This document shows positions 7,252 to 16,954 of a DNA stretch of 59,716 bases, piece by piece. Below the pieces are notes generated by a model. That model saw nothing but the letters and a program-made list of their open reading frames with translations, did not search any database and had not been told where the DNA came from. The stretch is from Candidatus Poribacteria bacterium (GTDB lineage: Bacteria > Poribacteria > WGA-4E > PCPOR2b): assembly GCA_022822785.1 (NCBI GenBank), contig JAJEAL010000126.1, forward strand, positions 1-59,716, written 5' to 3'. Numbering within the stretch: position 1 is the stretch's first letter; each line of letters begins with the position of its first letter. The translations under genes were made by a program, and so were the position numbers.

Positions 7252-8436
7252 TCAGTCAATATCAAGTTCGGATATGTCAATCTCACCAGAGATGAGTTTT
7301 GGGAGAAGGAGATCACGGGTTTGGCGGAGGGTGGCGTTTCTAATGGTCAATTCCCGTATTAGATTTAGCATGGGACGAACAATATTACCGAACTGTTCTA
7401 TCAATGAATTTGGAGGTCTGACAATTGACATCCGAGCTAGTACACCGTCCCACGTTGCATAAGGGATCGTGCTTCCGGTTGAATGATTGCTTGAATATTC
7501 AACCGTTGAATCTTGAAACATTGTAAATAGGTCAAAGGGATAGTTGATAGGATTTTTTGATCTCAAAACAAAACAGGTTTGTCTGGTAATGCCATCAAAA
7601 GGAGCGAAAACGACCTTGTGGAAATAAGATCGCATAGCACCAAATAGGATGTCATTTCTTTTGAAAGCAATCAGACTGCTCTTGGCTTCGCTAGATGGGT
7701 TGTGTACAGTCAATGCTATTGACCGTCTCGGAATACAATCAATTGGAACATATGGCAACGGTTCTAAGTGTTTACCTGGTTTTACTTTTTCCTTGATGTT
7801 TTCAATAATGTCTCCGAGTTGCTCGATCTCCCAGCCCTGGGGTATCAAGCCCAACTCCGACTCCACCATCTCCACCCCCTCATGTCCGGGGAAGCGGAAC
7901 TCGACAAACCATTCTCGGTAGATTGCGGCCGCCATCTCTTCAAGGATTTTGATGCGGCGGGTGTTGTTCTCGATGAGGTCGTCGTAGGCGCTGAGGACAG
8001 CGGCGATTTTGTGCTGGATTGGGAAAGGTGGTAGGAGTAATTTTATTGCTTTAAGATTCCTCTGTGATAATTTCGGTTGTGCAGTTCCTGTGATATAGCC
8101 TGAAATAACCACGTCAGACATAGCGAAGTACAGAAAGTCTGTTGGCATCGGTGATTTGGCTCGAATAACATGAGCATGATTGCTTACCCAAAACTGCCCT
8201 GTCACTAATTGCAGGACAGGTTTTCCTTCTGCTGTAATAACGCTTCCATCCTCTGCAATCAACAGGTATTTCCCATCAAAAATGTAATCATCAATAGAAT
8301 CAATAATTTTTGTCGCCCCGTAATACGGATATTCTCCCTGCCTTTGACTTCTCTGCTGCGCACTCAAGGGTATGCGCTTGTGATCGTAGAGTTCGATCAC
8401 CTCACCTAAAGTTGTTTCTGTCCATGAGTTTGTCAC
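7252..8436 (-). CDS. hsdS: Type I restriction-modification specificity subunit HsdS
   Basis: The 394-residue protein has two target-recognition domains. The first begins [20 protein letters not shown] and ends in [28 protein letters not shown], the conserved spacer helix. The second starts at [19 protein letters not shown] and ends with the matching helix and [13 protein letters not shown]. Each domain reads one half of a bipartite DNA site and the helices set the spacing. Its start overlaps the hsdM stop by 4 bases. Both domains look complete. The target sequence cannot be predicted from the protein. Confidence 0.95.
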   Translation of the reverse strand: MTNSWTETTLGEVIELYDHKRIPLSAQQRSQRQGEYPYYGATKIIDSIDDYIFDGKYLLIAEDGSVITAEGKPVLQLVTGQFWVSNHAHVIRAKSPMPTDFLYFAMSDVVISGYITGTAQPKLSQRNLKAIKLLLPPFPIQHKIAAVLSAYDDLIENNTRRIKILEEMAAAIYREWFVEFRFPGHEGVEMVESELGLIPQGWEIEQLGDIIENIKEKVKPGKHLEPLPYVPIDCIPRRSIALTVHNPSSEAKSSLIAFKRNDILFGAMRSYFHKVVFAPFDGITRQTCFVLRSKNPINYPFDLFTMFQDSTVEYSSNHSTGSTIPYATWDGVLARMSIVRPPNSLIEQFGNIVRPMLNLIRELTIRNATLRQTRDLLLPKLISGEIDISELDID

Positions 8437-10001
8437 ACTGTCTCCTCCAAAATCATCGCTACATTCTCAGAGATCCGTTCTTCCAACTGATGCGCTTCGG
8501 CGTTCAGGACTTCCAGTTCCTCGTTAAGTTCTCCCAGCCGTTCCGCGAAGTCAAACGTATCTGCCTCCCGATCCGCGACCCCGACATACCGTCCCGGATT
8601 AAGGCTCCACCCTTGCGCTTCGATTTCTTCAATCGTAGCCACCTTGCAGAGACCGGGCACGTCAACGTACACATCATTGGGGAACGGTTCCACCATCAAT
8701 TCCGCGCTGTTGTGTTGGTTTTCAGGGGCTTCACCTCGATACAACCGCGCAATGTTGGACAGGAACTCAATCTGTTGTGGGGTGAACTCTCGATGCGCTC
8801 TATCGACCTGATGGTAGATATGGCGGGCATCGATGAACAACACCTGATCCCCCCGCTCACTTCCCGCTTTGGACCTGTCGAAGAACCAGAGGGTACAGGG
8901 GAGTGTGACGGTGTAGAAGAAATTAGACGAAATGCTCACCATCACATCGACGGCGCGGGATTCGATAATCTGCCTGCGAATCTCCATCTCAGAGGCGCGG
9001 GCATCCGCGGCGGAGTTCGCCATGACAAAGCCGGCCCGACCGGAGGCGTTGAGTGCGCTATAGAATAGCTGGATCCAGAGATAATTGGCGTTATTTACGC
9101 GGGGCATCCCGATCGGAAACCTTGGGTCATCCTTAATGCGCTCCTTGTCCACCCGATCCACGTTGAACGGCGGATTCGCCATTACGAAGTCAAATGCCTC
9201 TATGCACCGATGCGGATCGGCGTAGTAGCTGTTGGCTTCGCGTATATCGCCTTCCAGTCCGTGGACGGCGAGATTCATCTTGCAGAGCCGGATCGTTTCT
9301 GAAACACGCTCTGTTCCGTAAATACTAATCTGATCGGTCGCGTTCTGCTGGTGGTTATGGACGAACTCGGCGCTCTGGACGAACATACCGCCAGAGCCGC
9401 ACGCGGGGTCCAGGATCTGCCCCTGGAACGGTTGGATAATCTCGACAATCAGTTTTACTAAGGAGGTAGGTGTAAAGAACTCGCCGCCGCGTTGCCCTTC
9501 TCCCATGGCAAAGTTGCCCAGGAAATACTCGTAGATTTTGCCGAAGGCATCGCCCTCGATGTCCATCGGGATCTCTGACATTGTGCGGAGCAGTTCAATC
9601 AGGACAGGTTTTTCGAGGCGGTTATAGGTTTTGGGGAGGACACCATCAAGCTGTCTGTTCTTCGCCTCAATTGCGCGCATCGCGTCGTTGATAGCTCTAC
9701 CAGTGTCTTCGCCCTCTTTTAGGGTCAACAGGTACTGGAAACGCGCTTCCTCTGGTAGGTAAAACGCACCGCGGGCGTGATATGCTGCGGTTTGGTCTGT
9801 GATTCTTGTGCGTCTGCTCCTGGTGGATGCCTCTTCTCTGATTTCCTGTTCCGCCTGCGTGAACTTGTGCTCTGCGTATCGCAGGAATATCAGCCCCAGT
9901 ACAGGCGTTGAATACTCAGACCCCCTGAGATTCGAGTTCGCCCTTAATTCGTCTGCCATCGCCCAGAGGCGGGTTTCGATACCGTTCTGGTTCGTATTCA
10001 A
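8433..10001 (-). CDS. hsdM: Type I restriction-modification DNA methylase subunit HsdM
   Basis: The 522-residue protein has an HsdM N-terminal helical domain ([22 protein letters not shown]) followed by a gamma-class N6-adenine methylase domain. SAM motif I is DPACGSGG (198-205), the [11 protein letters not shown] segment precedes it, and the catalytic motif is NPPF (276-279). It methylates adenine in the HsdS-defined site and is needed for both modification and restriction. The start is a TTG at 10001 with AGGAGATG upstream; the next in-frame ATG is inside the N-terminal domain. It is the first gene of hsdM-hsdS-DUF433-DUF5615-hsdR. Confidence 0.95.
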   Translation of the reverse strand: MNTNQNGIETRLWAMADELRANSNLRGSEYSTPVLGLIFLRYAEHKFTQAEQEIREEASTRSRRTRITDQTAAYHARGAFYLPEEARFQYLLTLKEGEDTGRAINDAMRAIEAKNRQLDGVLPKTYNRLEKPVLIELLRTMSEIPMDIEGDAFGKIYEYFLGNFAMGEGQRGGEFFTPTSLVKLIVEIIQPFQGQILDPACGSGGMFVQSAEFVHNHQQNATDQISIYGTERVSETIRLCKMNLAVHGLEGDIREANSYYADPHRCIEAFDFVMANPPFNVDRVDKERIKDDPRFPIGMPRVNNANYLWIQLFYSALNASGRAGFVMANSAADARASEMEIRRQIIESRAVDVMVSISSNFFYTVTLPCTLWFFDRSKAGSERGDQVLFIDARHIYHQVDRAHREFTPQQIEFLSNIARLYRGEAPENQHNSAELMVEPFPNDVYVDVPGLCKVATIEEIEAQGWSLNPGRYVGVADREADTFDFAERLGELNEELEVLNAEAHQLEERISENVAMILEETV

Positions 10002-10124
10002 ATTATCATCTCCTATTTAATCGTAATTCGGCTTCAACCATCTATGTTCAATTTCAAACCATATCACCTCTGGCAGAAGTGGACTGACGGGAAGAAGATT
10101 AGATACGCGTGTTCTGTACAGCGG

Positions 10125-10970
10125 TCAATGTGATTTGCCCAAGCTCGCGGGTGGAGTTGCTTTACCAATCACACCGACGAGGACGATCATCGTGAGTAGG
10201 TAGGGAAGGCTGTTTAGGAACTGCGGTGGGAGGTGCCAACGGTTGGCTAGCTCCAAAGCGCCCGCGAATCCGAAGAGCAGACAAGCCGCACCGGATCCGA
10301 GGGGTTTCCACTTGCCGAAAATGACCGCTGCCAGGGCGACATACCCACGCCCGGCGGTCATCCCTTTTGTAAAATAATGTGCTTCCGATGCCAAAAGGCA
10401 CCCGCCGATCCCAGCAAGGAGGCCGCTAATCACTACGCCAATATATTGCTGCCTTGACCGACTGAGTCCAAGCGTATCCAGCGCTTCGGTGGATTCACCT
10501 GCCGCACATAAGCGGAGCCCCAACACTGTCTTGAAGAGGACGATCTGACTGATAATCACAAGGACAAGTGTCAGGTATATAAGGAACGAATACGATCCGA
10601 TCAGCGGCAAATCCCAATGACTCAACCCCTCTACCCGCCGAGAGGTAGCGCTGCGCCCAAGAAGCTCCGTGACACCGATTGCTAATAGATTGATTGATAC
10701 GCCGCTGACAATCTGGTCTGCGCGAAAGGTGATGGACGCGATTGCGTGAAGCAGCCCCATCCCCCCGCCACAAGCGATACCAATTACTAATCCCAGCCAT
10801 GGTGAACCAGAGGCATGTGTTCCAATCACATAGCCAAACGCTCCCATAAGCATCATGCCTTCGAGTCCGATGTTCACCACGCCGGACCGTTCCGAGTAGA
10901 CACCGCCGAGTGCCGCCAAAGCCAATGGTGCTGACATACGAACTGTCATCGGGATGAGCTCAAAAAACAT
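10125..10970 (-). CDS. ABC transporter permease, simple sugar/nucleoside type (BPD_transp_2)
   Basis: The 281-residue protein is almost all membrane helices (about eight to nine). It carries the family signature PLALAALGGVYSERSGVVNIGLEGMM near the N-terminus and the cytosolic loop GLRLCAAGESTEALDTLGLSRSR, which contacts the ATPase. This subfamily (YufQ/NupQ, BmpA-linked) imports nucleosides or similar compounds. It is usually the last gene of a set of binding protein, ATPase and two permeases, but none of those partners is in the window. Upstream on the same strand is a dehydrogenase gene. The rest of the transporter has either been separated from it or lies elsewhere. Confidence 0.85.
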   Translation of the reverse strand: MFFELIPMTVRMSAPLALAALGGVYSERSGVVNIGLEGMMLMGAFGYVIGTHASGSPWLGLVIGIACGGGMGLLHAIASITFRADQIVSGVSINLLAIGVTELLGRSATSRRVEGLSHWDLPLIGSYSFLIYLTLVLVIISQIVLFKTVLGLRLCAAGESTEALDTLGLSRSRQQYIGVVISGLLAGIGGCLLASEAHYFTKGMTAGRGYVALAAVIFGKWKPLGSGAACLLFGFAGALELANRWHLPPQFLNSLPYLLTMIVLVGVIGKATPPASLGKSH

Positions 10971-10999
10971 TATCGGAATTTCCCACGTAATTTCATCTC

Positions 11000-11056
11000 A
11001 ACGCAAGGACACAAAGAAGCGTCTTTATTTTTTTATCGTCTTTGCGCCTTTGCGTT
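11000..11056. repeat. Inverted repeat of the AACGCAAAGGCGCAAAGACG type
   Basis: An imperfect inverted pair of about 20 bases (left arm from 11000, right arm 11037-11056) is separated by a T-rich stretch. The right arm's complement reads AACGCAAAGGCGCAAAGACG, a sequence type that recurs between genes in many environmental bacterial genomes. It lies in the gap between the dehydrogenase and permease genes and may end the dehydrogenase transcript. Only this copy is clear in the window. Confidence 0.5.
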
Positions 11057-11063
11057 AAAATTC

Positions 11064-12101
11064 TTACTGGCACAGGTGCACTTTGATTGCACCGGAACGC
11101 TTATCAGCAGAAATCCTGAAGCCTTCGGCAACCTCCATCAGTGGGAGCCGATGGGTTACCAGTTTTGTCGCATCAACTTTGCCCGATGCGATGAGGTCGA
11201 TGGCAGCATCAAAATCGGTGTCCATACCGGTGTAGCCGTAGCAGTTAGAACCGGTGACAATCGCCTCCGATCCAACGATACGTCCCAAATTCACCTTGAG
11301 CGGCTCGTAATACCCCGCGACAAGGACAACAACCCCACAACTCCTGACCATATCCATCGCAGCGTCGAAGTTGTGTCCACCGCCAACCGTTTCTATCACA
11401 GCGTCCATCCCGCGACCGCCGGTGATGTCCTTCACATACTCATTGGGATCTGTCTCGCCGATGTTGACCACATGATCCGCACCGAGATCCTTTGCGAGTT
11501 CGGCTTGCTGATCATACTTGACGGTGATGAGCGTTTCCTTGACACCCGCTGCGACCGCCGCTGCTAAGGCGAATTGTCCGATGGTTCCACCGCCAATAAT
11601 TGCAACTCTGTCCTGATAGGTCGCCCGCGCCTGTCCGATAGCGCGGTAGGAGACTGCGAGCGGCTCCACCAAAGCCCCCTCCTCGAAACTCATGCTTTCC
11701 GGCAGCTTGAAAAGCCCCGAAGCGTGGGCGGTGGTGTACTCCGAAAAGCCGCCGTGTGTATTCTGCGAAACCCACTTGCGTTCCAGACAGTGGTTATAGT
11801 AACCTTTTCGACAGTAGACGCAATTCCCACAGTGTGAGAAGCATTCAATGGTGACCTTATCGCCCGGTTGGAGTGTTGTAACGCCGTCCCCAAGTTCAAC
11901 AACAATCCCGCACGTTTCATGCCCCGCGGCGAGGTTATCAGATTGACCCCAGTGCCCAAAATAGCTATGGAGATCGCTGCCACAGATGCCTGTGCACTTG
12001 GTGTCGAGCATAACATACCCCGGCCCAGGAGATTTTTTCTCAACCTCTTGGATGCCTATCTGTTCGATACCGGTATAAATTGCTGCCTTCATCGTACTCA
12101 T
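11064..12101 (-). CDS. Zinc-dependent medium-chain alcohol/polyol dehydrogenase
   Basis: The 345-residue protein has all marks of the zinc MDR family. Catalytic zinc ligands are Cys in TGICGSDLHSYFGH and His-Glu in AAGHETCG; four structural zinc cysteines lie in CFSHCGNCVYCRKGYYNHC; the Rossmann motif is IIGGGTIGQ. The order resembles sorbitol or L-threonine 3-dehydrogenases, so it likely oxidises a secondary alcohol of a sugar or amino acid with NAD(P)+. The substrate is not determined. GAGGGAGA precedes the ATG at 12101. The nearest gene upstream on the same strand is the NHL-repeat gene, 69 bases away. Confidence 0.9.
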   Translation of the reverse strand: MSTMKAAIYTGIEQIGIQEVEKKSPGPGYVMLDTKCTGICGSDLHSYFGHWGQSDNLAAGHETCGIVVELGDGVTTLQPGDKVTIECFSHCGNCVYCRKGYYNHCLERKWVSQNTHGGFSEYTTAHASGLFKLPESMSFEEGALVEPLAVSYRAIGQARATYQDRVAIIGGGTIGQFALAAAVAAGVKETLITVKYDQQAELAKDLGADHVVNIGETDPNEYVKDITGGRGMDAVIETVGGGHNFDAAMDMVRSCGVVVLVAGYYEPLKVNLGRIVGSEAIVTGSNCYGYTGMDTDFDAAIDLIASGKVDATKLVTHRLPLMEVAEGFRISADKRSGAIKVHLCQ

Positions 12102-12126
12102 AGCGATTTCTCCCTCGATTTCGCAA

Positions 12127-12154
12127 GTGGGAAACGCAGATTTGCATTTCCTAC
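12127..12154. repeat. Degenerate copy of the GTAGGGAACGCAGA palindrome
   Basis: GTGGGAAACGCAGA is followed by TTTGCATTTCCTAC, a decayed form of the perfect 28-bp palindrome at 36785-36812. It lies between the NHL-repeat gene and the dehydrogenase gene. Confidence 0.5.
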
Positions 12155-12170
12155 CATTGCCCGTTACCCT

Positions 12171-13049
12171 CTAAGTTTGACGGATGAACTTCTGCATTCG
12201 AGCGTTTTCGCCCAACATGACTTCGCCCATGTAGAGGTCGCCGTGTGAGTCCATCCAGAGACCGTGAGCACCACCGAGAAACTCGCCCGGTACTTCACTC
12301 GATTCTGCGCCGCCCCAACGAGTAATCAATTCTCCATCCAACGTATAAATGAGGAACTCATGGTCTAAACCAGCGACATAGACTACATCATCCTTGGGGT
12401 CAAAAAAAATGGTGTTGGGCTCTGGCACATCTGTCCATTCGGTCAAATAATTTCCGTCAGTATCAAAAATCTGGAGACGGTTGTTTGAACGGTCGCAAAT
12501 CCAAACACGATCTTCTCTGTCAATGCGGACACAGTGCGACAAAGCGAACTGACCGGGACCAGTGCCGCGCTCACCCCATGACAGCAACAACTCACCGTCA
12601 GGCGAATATTTGTGAACCCGTGCGTTGCCGTAGCCGTCTGAAATGAACAACTCGCCGGTGGAAGCGATTGCCAGATCAGTTGGGGAATTGAATGGATCTC
12701 CATCCGCTGGGGCAGCCTCGCCGGGGGTGCCCAAGGTCACCGTCAATTCCCCGTTTTGATTGAACTTGAAGACACAGTGGTTGTCATTATCTATGCAGTA
12801 TACATTATCCTCGTCGTCAATATAAATGCCGTGCGCTGCTTTGGGCGGAAGGACGCCGTTGCCCCATGTCTCTATGAAGTTGCCGGCGCGATCGAACACC
12901 GCGAGCGGGTTTTCACTGCGCGAGTAAACAAAAACCCGATCCTGCGAATCGGTTGCCACCGCTGGGATCCATCCCCACTCCCAACCGTCGGGCGTTTTGT
13001 CCCAATTTTCTGCGACTGTGTATCTGTATTTACCTGTGCCAAATACCAT
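12171..13049 (-). CDS. NHL-repeat beta-propeller protein
   Basis: The 292-residue protein has about five to six NHL-type blades, each with a pattern like DRVFVYSRSENPLAVFDRAG, NVYCIDNDNHCVFKFNQNG, ELFISDGYGNARVHKYSPDG or RVWICDRSNNRLQIFDTDG. This predicts a six-bladed propeller related to the lyase domain of peptidylglycine alpha-amidating enzymes. No signal peptide is seen, so it is probably cytoplasmic. Propellers of this kind act as lyases, lactonases or binding scaffolds; which one applies here is unknown. GGAGGG precedes the ATG. It may be co-transcribed with the dehydrogenase. Confidence 0.85.
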   Translation of the reverse strand: MVFGTGKYRYTVAENWDKTPDGWEWGWIPAVATDSQDRVFVYSRSENPLAVFDRAGNFIETWGNGVLPPKAAHGIYIDDEDNVYCIDNDNHCVFKFNQNGELTVTLGTPGEAAPADGDPFNSPTDLAIASTGELFISDGYGNARVHKYSPDGELLLSWGERGTGPGQFALSHCVRIDREDRVWICDRSNNRLQIFDTDGNYLTEWTDVPEPNTIFFDPKDDVVYVAGLDHEFLIYTLDGELITRWGGAESSEVPGEFLGGAHGLWMDSHGDLYMGEVMLGENARMQKFIRQT

Positions 13050-13462
13050 GTTCTATCCCTCCAGATTTTGCTTTGATATATTGTGGCAGAACGTTCAAGC
13101 TCTTGAGCATGGGTGTAGAAGATACAGGAAAGTGGTTGTCTTGTCAAGCCAAAAATTGGACTTGGGGCGGGTTGAGACACGCGTCAAGATGGCGATAGCA
13201 GAAAAGGGAACTGACTCATATTTGTATTGACGAGAGGGTGCGAAATAGATAGAATGGCTTTCGTATCTTTTCAAAATAGGGGCGAAGATGTGGCAATCGG
13301 CCTGTGTGCTCCGAGATGCAAATTATACCAGAACATCTGCCGTGAAATGCCACTTCGGTTTAGGCACCTTCGACAGTGGGTCCGTCTTCTGCTATTGTCT
13401 CGTTTTTTTAGGACTCTGTGCCTCTGCGGTGGGTAGTATCGCATATAGAAGGAGAGAATGTT
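13050..13462. other. Intergenic region between divergent genes
   Basis: This 413-base stretch separates the NHL gene (minus) from the acetamidase-family gene (plus), so it must hold promoters for both, but no good consensus pair stands out. Short reading frames inside lack ribosome sites. Near 13415 the sequence AGGACTCTGTGCCTCTGCGG resembles a dispersed intergenic motif seen in many environmental genomes. Nothing else is recognised. Confidence 0.4.
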
Positions 13463-14374
13463 ATGCGTCGTTTTAATCGAACTCCCTGTTTCACCGGGCC
13501 AGATGATCCCGAAAGGGGTCAGGTCCGAGGTGTCCTTGAACTAGGCGAAACTGTTATCATCGAAACTGTCGGTGGAGCGGACAACGACTATGAAGCTGCC
13601 GGCGAAACCAAGGCAGGGATGATAACCTCCGGTCAAAGCCATCAGCGCAATTCGCGTCCCGGTGGTCCCTTTGAGATTCAGGGCATTGAGCCGGACGACT
13701 GGGTATCCATCGAGATCATCGACATTGAGGTAGGTCCCTACGGTTTCTACCGCAACGGCGGACCCAATTGGGGCAACTGGCGCTGTGTCGCCCCGGTGCG
13801 CGACGGGCTTATCCACTTCCCGCCCGACTTCGTTGTGCCAGTCCGACCGATGATCGGTGTTGTCCAGCTTGCATCGTGGGCACCTAGTGGGATAGACCAC
13901 GGCGGCAATATGGATTTCAACGCCATCCAACCCGGCAGCACGGTCCATATTCGTGCCCAGAAGCCCGGCGGCTTCCTCTCTCTCGGTGATGTCCATGCCC
14001 GTATGGGAGACGGAGAATTGACCGGTGCCGGGGTCGAAATCGACTCAGCGGTCACCCTCAAGGTGGATCGTTCACCCGGTTTTCCGAACAGTGCTCCTGT
14101 GGTGGAGACCACCACTGTGGTCGAGAGTGCCGAAGAGTATCTCACTAGTGCTATAGCAGACACTTGGGCGGAGGCGCTAAGATCTGCGTGGACAGAGATG
14201 GTGGCGTTGATTGTTGATCGCTACGATACCAGTGTAGAATACGCCAATATGATTGTCGGCACGATAGCGGATGCGCGTCCCGGATTCGCCACCGGCTACA
14301 TGGGCGGCTACCTGACCTGCCAGCTGGCTGTAACCAAAGAATTGCGCCGCACCGGGAAACCGTACGAGCCATAG
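13463..14374 (+). CDS. Acetamidase/formamidase family protein
   Basis: The 303-residue product carries the FmdA/AmdA signature LGDVHARMGDGELTGAGVEI and an earlier GGPFEIQGIEPDDWVSIEI segment, matching the acetamidase/formamidase family, which hydrolyses short amides to ammonia and a carboxylate. The start at 13463 (MRRFNRTPCFTGP) is chosen over one 15 codons upstream because AAGGAGAG ends 6 bases before it. Length fits the bacterial family. It stands alone on the plus strand. The true substrate may be another small amide. Confidence 0.9.
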   Translation: MRRFNRTPCFTGPDDPERGQVRGVLELGETVIIETVGGADNDYEAAGETKAGMITSGQSHQRNSRPGGPFEIQGIEPDDWVSIEIIDIEVGPYGFYRNGGPNWGNWRCVAPVRDGLIHFPPDFVVPVRPMIGVVQLASWAPSGIDHGGNMDFNAIQPGSTVHIRAQKPGGFLSLGDVHARMGDGELTGAGVEIDSAVTLKVDRSPGFPNSAPVVETTTVVESAEEYLTSAIADTWAEALRSAWTEMVALIVDRYDTSVEYANMIVGTIADARPGFATGYMGGYLTCQLAVTKELRRTGKPYEP

Positions 14375-14523
14375 AGACTGGGACATGTTAGTGTGTGCAA
14401 GTGCGTAGGCTGGACTGAACGGTAATGGGAATGTCCATCAGTGACAATCGCAGGTGCGCTTTTCAACAACACCTAACTATGAATGGATGGAGTGAAACCC
14501 AACGTCATATTGTTGAATTAGTG

Positions 14524-15516
14524 CTACAACCCCAATTCTTCCGCTTGCCGACAGGCGGACTGAATCAGATTTCGTACCCGATTGCCCTTATTGTGCTCAG
14601 GTCGTTCATGCAGCCACCCCAACAACGCCAACGACCGGATTAACAAGAACATCGGGAGTAGCTCAATCGCTGCGTTGGGGAGGGGGCGTTCGGATCGGTA
14701 GCCTGCAATCAGCGCGTCGCGGGCCACCTCGAAATGAGGCGGCTTCCGATAGGCGTCGAGCGCAACAGCAATTTCGTACTGATGCCAGCCAAAACCGGCG
14801 TCGTCGAAGTCGATGACGTGCAATTGGTCACCATTGACAAGCAGGTTATTCGGGTGTAAGTCAGCATGGATTAAGCTGTAGATTTCTATTCCTTTGCCGT
14901 AGTCGGACAAAGTGCGATGGATGGTACGACGAGCATTGAGAATCTGGTCCCTTTCTGCGGCTGTTAGCTCTGGCAGTACCCAAAAGGGGCCCCAGAAGGG
15001 AGCGTCTCCCATAAAACCGTCCGCATCGAAGGCGTGTCGTTGGAAGCCATCCGGAATCTGCCAACTGACCGCCTGATTGTGGATTCTAGCGGCGATGCGT
15101 CCGAGCTGGTTGAAATGGAGCGCTAGACTCTCTGTGTCAGAGGCTTGTGCCATAATGCTCGAAAGCGTTACCCCCTCAAACCATTCGACAATTCCGACGT
15201 GTCGAGTTTCCGTAGATCCGGGCACCGGAACCGTCGCGTAACCACGACCGTCACGAGTCAACCGGGGTAAGGGTACACCTATTCCGGCACGTTTCAGCGC
15301 GGCTGTCCACTGCTGCTCGGAGTTCAATTCTGTGAGCGTATGATAGCCGGGGCGATGGATACGAAGGACATAGGTTTCGCCGGTGTCTGTGTCGATACGA
15401 AATACACTGTTTTCAGAGATGGAGATCAATTCTAGCTGCGCGACGGGGATATCCCACTCGTCCAACCCTCGTTCGGCGACTGTCCGCAACGTGGCGCTGT
15501 CAAGGGGCTGTGCCAT
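14524..15516 (-). CDS. APH-fold kinase, possible hydroxylysine/amino-alcohol kinase
   Basis: The 330-residue protein has the aminoglycoside-phosphotransferase fold, with catalytic loop LIHADLHPNNLL, metal-binding IDFDDAGFG and an N-terminal nucleotide lobe (SVFRIDTDTGETYVLRIHRP). Close types are homoserine-kinase-II-like and hydroxylysine-kinase-like proteins. It overlaps by 17 bases the upstream class III aminotransferase gene. This pairing parallels animal HYKK and the phospho-hydroxylysine phospho-lyase, where the kinase phosphorylates an amino-alcohol and the PLP enzyme eliminates phosphate. The exact substrate is inference; antibiotic resistance is unlikely given the partner. Confidence 0.85.
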   Translation of the reverse strand: MAQPLDSATLRTVAERGLDEWDIPVAQLELISISENSVFRIDTDTGETYVLRIHRPGYHTLTELNSEQQWTAALKRAGIGVPLPRLTRDGRGYATVPVPGSTETRHVGIVEWFEGVTLSSIMAQASDTESLALHFNQLGRIAARIHNQAVSWQIPDGFQRHAFDADGFMGDAPFWGPFWVLPELTAAERDQILNARRTIHRTLSDYGKGIEIYSLIHADLHPNNLLVNGDQLHVIDFDDAGFGWHQYEIAVALDAYRKPPHFEVARDALIAGYRSERPLPNAAIELLPMFLLIRSLALLGWLHERPEHNKGNRVRNLIQSACRQAEELGL

Positions 15517-16780
15517 AAATCTCCTCTACAATCTCAGCAAACGCGGTCAGGAACAGATTTGCGTGTTCACGAGTAAATACCAGCGGCGGACGAATTTTGA
15601 GAACGTTGCCCAGCGAGCCAGCGCTGCCGATGAGGAAGCCTTTCTCCTTCAGGCGATTGACCAACAGTGTGGCACCCTCTCGGTCCGGGGTTTTGGTGCC
15701 GCTGTCACTCACCCACTCTAACCCGATGAACAAACCGTGTCCGCGAACCTCTGCCATGGGCGGACAGTGCGGTTGGATCTTAGTCAGTTCTGCACGCAGA
15801 TACTCCCCGACATGGGCGACATTCTCCCGTAGATTTTCGGTTTCGATTACATCCAGAACCGCCATACCCACCGCTGCCTGTAGTGGACTGGAGGCAAAGG
15901 TATTGAAGTAGCGTTTCTGATCGCGAAAGGTGTCTACCAATTCCGTCCTTGCCACAGTTCCAGCCAGTGGTAGCCCGTTCCCCATCGGTTTGCCCATTGT
16001 GACGATATCAGGGACGAAGTCCATCACCTCGTATCCCCACCACCTGCCAGTCCGGCAGAAGCCTGCCTGCACTTCGTCTGTGATGAACAGACCGCCTGCA
16101 TCGCGCACTATTTCGGCAGCCTGTGACATAAAACCGTTTGGGATGTTCGGCAAACCTTCATTGGCGAGGATGGGACAGACCAACATCCCTGCAAAGGGAA
16201 TGTTATTAGCAGCAAAACTGTTAATCGCCCTACGGACTTCTGAGAGGTAAAGATCGGTCAGTTCGGATTCAGAGGCGACTTCTCGCAGCGGGCGATACCG
16301 CTGTGGATACGGGATGGCGCGAATCTCAGGATCGCCATCTCTAGCGCGTTTGAGCTTGCCGACCTCTGCGCTGTTACCGTGGTACGCGGCGTCGGTGCAG
16401 ATAATCCCCCGTCCGCCGGTTGCGATACGCGCCATACCCATAGCGACTTCGTTGGCTTCCGTTCCGGTGCAGGTGAACACGATACTCGCCAACTCTTCAG
16501 CGTGGTGATTGGTCAGACGTTCGGCATAGTCGAGGACGCCTTCATGCAGGTAACGGCTGTGGACGTTGAGCGTACTCGCCTGCCGGTACATTGCCTCGAC
16601 CACATGTGGGTGGCAGTGACCCACACACGGCACATTGTTGTACATATCAAGGTAGCGGCGTCCATCGGGATCAAACAGCCATACCCCTTCTCCGCGCACG
16701 ATGTTTACCGCCTCCTTATAGAAAAGTGGTGCCCCGGTGCCCAACAGTTTTTCACGACGCGCAAGTAACTCGGTTGTCAT
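15500..16780 (-). CDS. Class III PLP aminotransferase or phospho-lyase
   Basis: The 426-residue protein contains the class III signature: the cofactor-binding aspartate in LFITDEVQAGFCRTG and the Schiff-base lysine in VTMGKPMGNGLPL. The N-terminal VGHCHPHVVEAM and FTCTGTEANEVAM segments are also typical. Proteins with VPCVGHCHP and YHGNS patterns include the ethanolamine-phosphate and phospho-hydroxylysine phospho-lyases as well as true transaminases. The start at 16780 (MTTELLARRE) is preferred to 16798 because GAGGA lies 9 bases upstream. The coupled APH-fold kinase downstream favours the phospho-lyase reading. Confidence 0.85.
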   Translation of the reverse strand: MTTELLARREKLLGTGAPLFYKEAVNIVRGEGVWLFDPDGRRYLDMYNNVPCVGHCHPHVVEAMYRQASTLNVHSRYLHEGVLDYAERLTNHHAEELASIVFTCTGTEANEVAMGMARIATGGRGIICTDAAYHGNSAEVGKLKRARDGDPEIRAIPYPQRYRPLREVASESELTDLYLSEVRRAINSFAANNIPFAGMLVCPILANEGLPNIPNGFMSQAAEIVRDAGGLFITDEVQAGFCRTGRWWGYEVMDFVPDIVTMGKPMGNGLPLAGTVARTELVDTFRDQKRYFNTFASSPLQAAVGMAVLDVIETENLRENVAHVGEYLRAELTKIQPHCPPMAEVRGHGLFIGLEWVSDSGTKTPDREGATLLVNRLKEKGFLIGSAGSLGNVLKIRPPLVFTREHANLFLTAFAEIVEEIYGTAP

Positions 16781-16868
16781 TATAATTTCCTCATTCATGT
16801 GGATAACGCTTGGCTTTTAACCGTTCACCCCAACCCCTCTCGACTGAGTAATACACATTGCGCTCCGC

Positions 16869-16882
16869 CCCGATAAATCGGG
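16869..16882. repeat. CCCGATAAATCGGG palindrome, copy 1
   Basis: A 14-bp near-perfect palindrome that recurs between genes in this window, near 17170, 26411, 36841 and three times in 39175-39220. It could form a small hairpin in RNA from either strand. Role unknown; a REP-like element or terminator is plausible. Confidence 0.7.
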
Positions 16883-16954
16883 ATTCAAAACTGGAGCGAA
16901 AAAAACGATTGAACGCTTGCATCCATACCTATTTTGACAGGGGGTCTGTATGCC

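Noticed and set aside
8310-9068. 252-codon plus-strand frame opposite hsdM/hsdS
   Set aside because: It is the complement of clearly coding hsdM sequence, with no family features or ribosome site.
14524-15516. Aminoglycoside resistance gene
   Set aside because: The fold is shared, but the coupling to a PLP enzyme and homoserine/hydroxylysine-kinase-like features point to metabolism.
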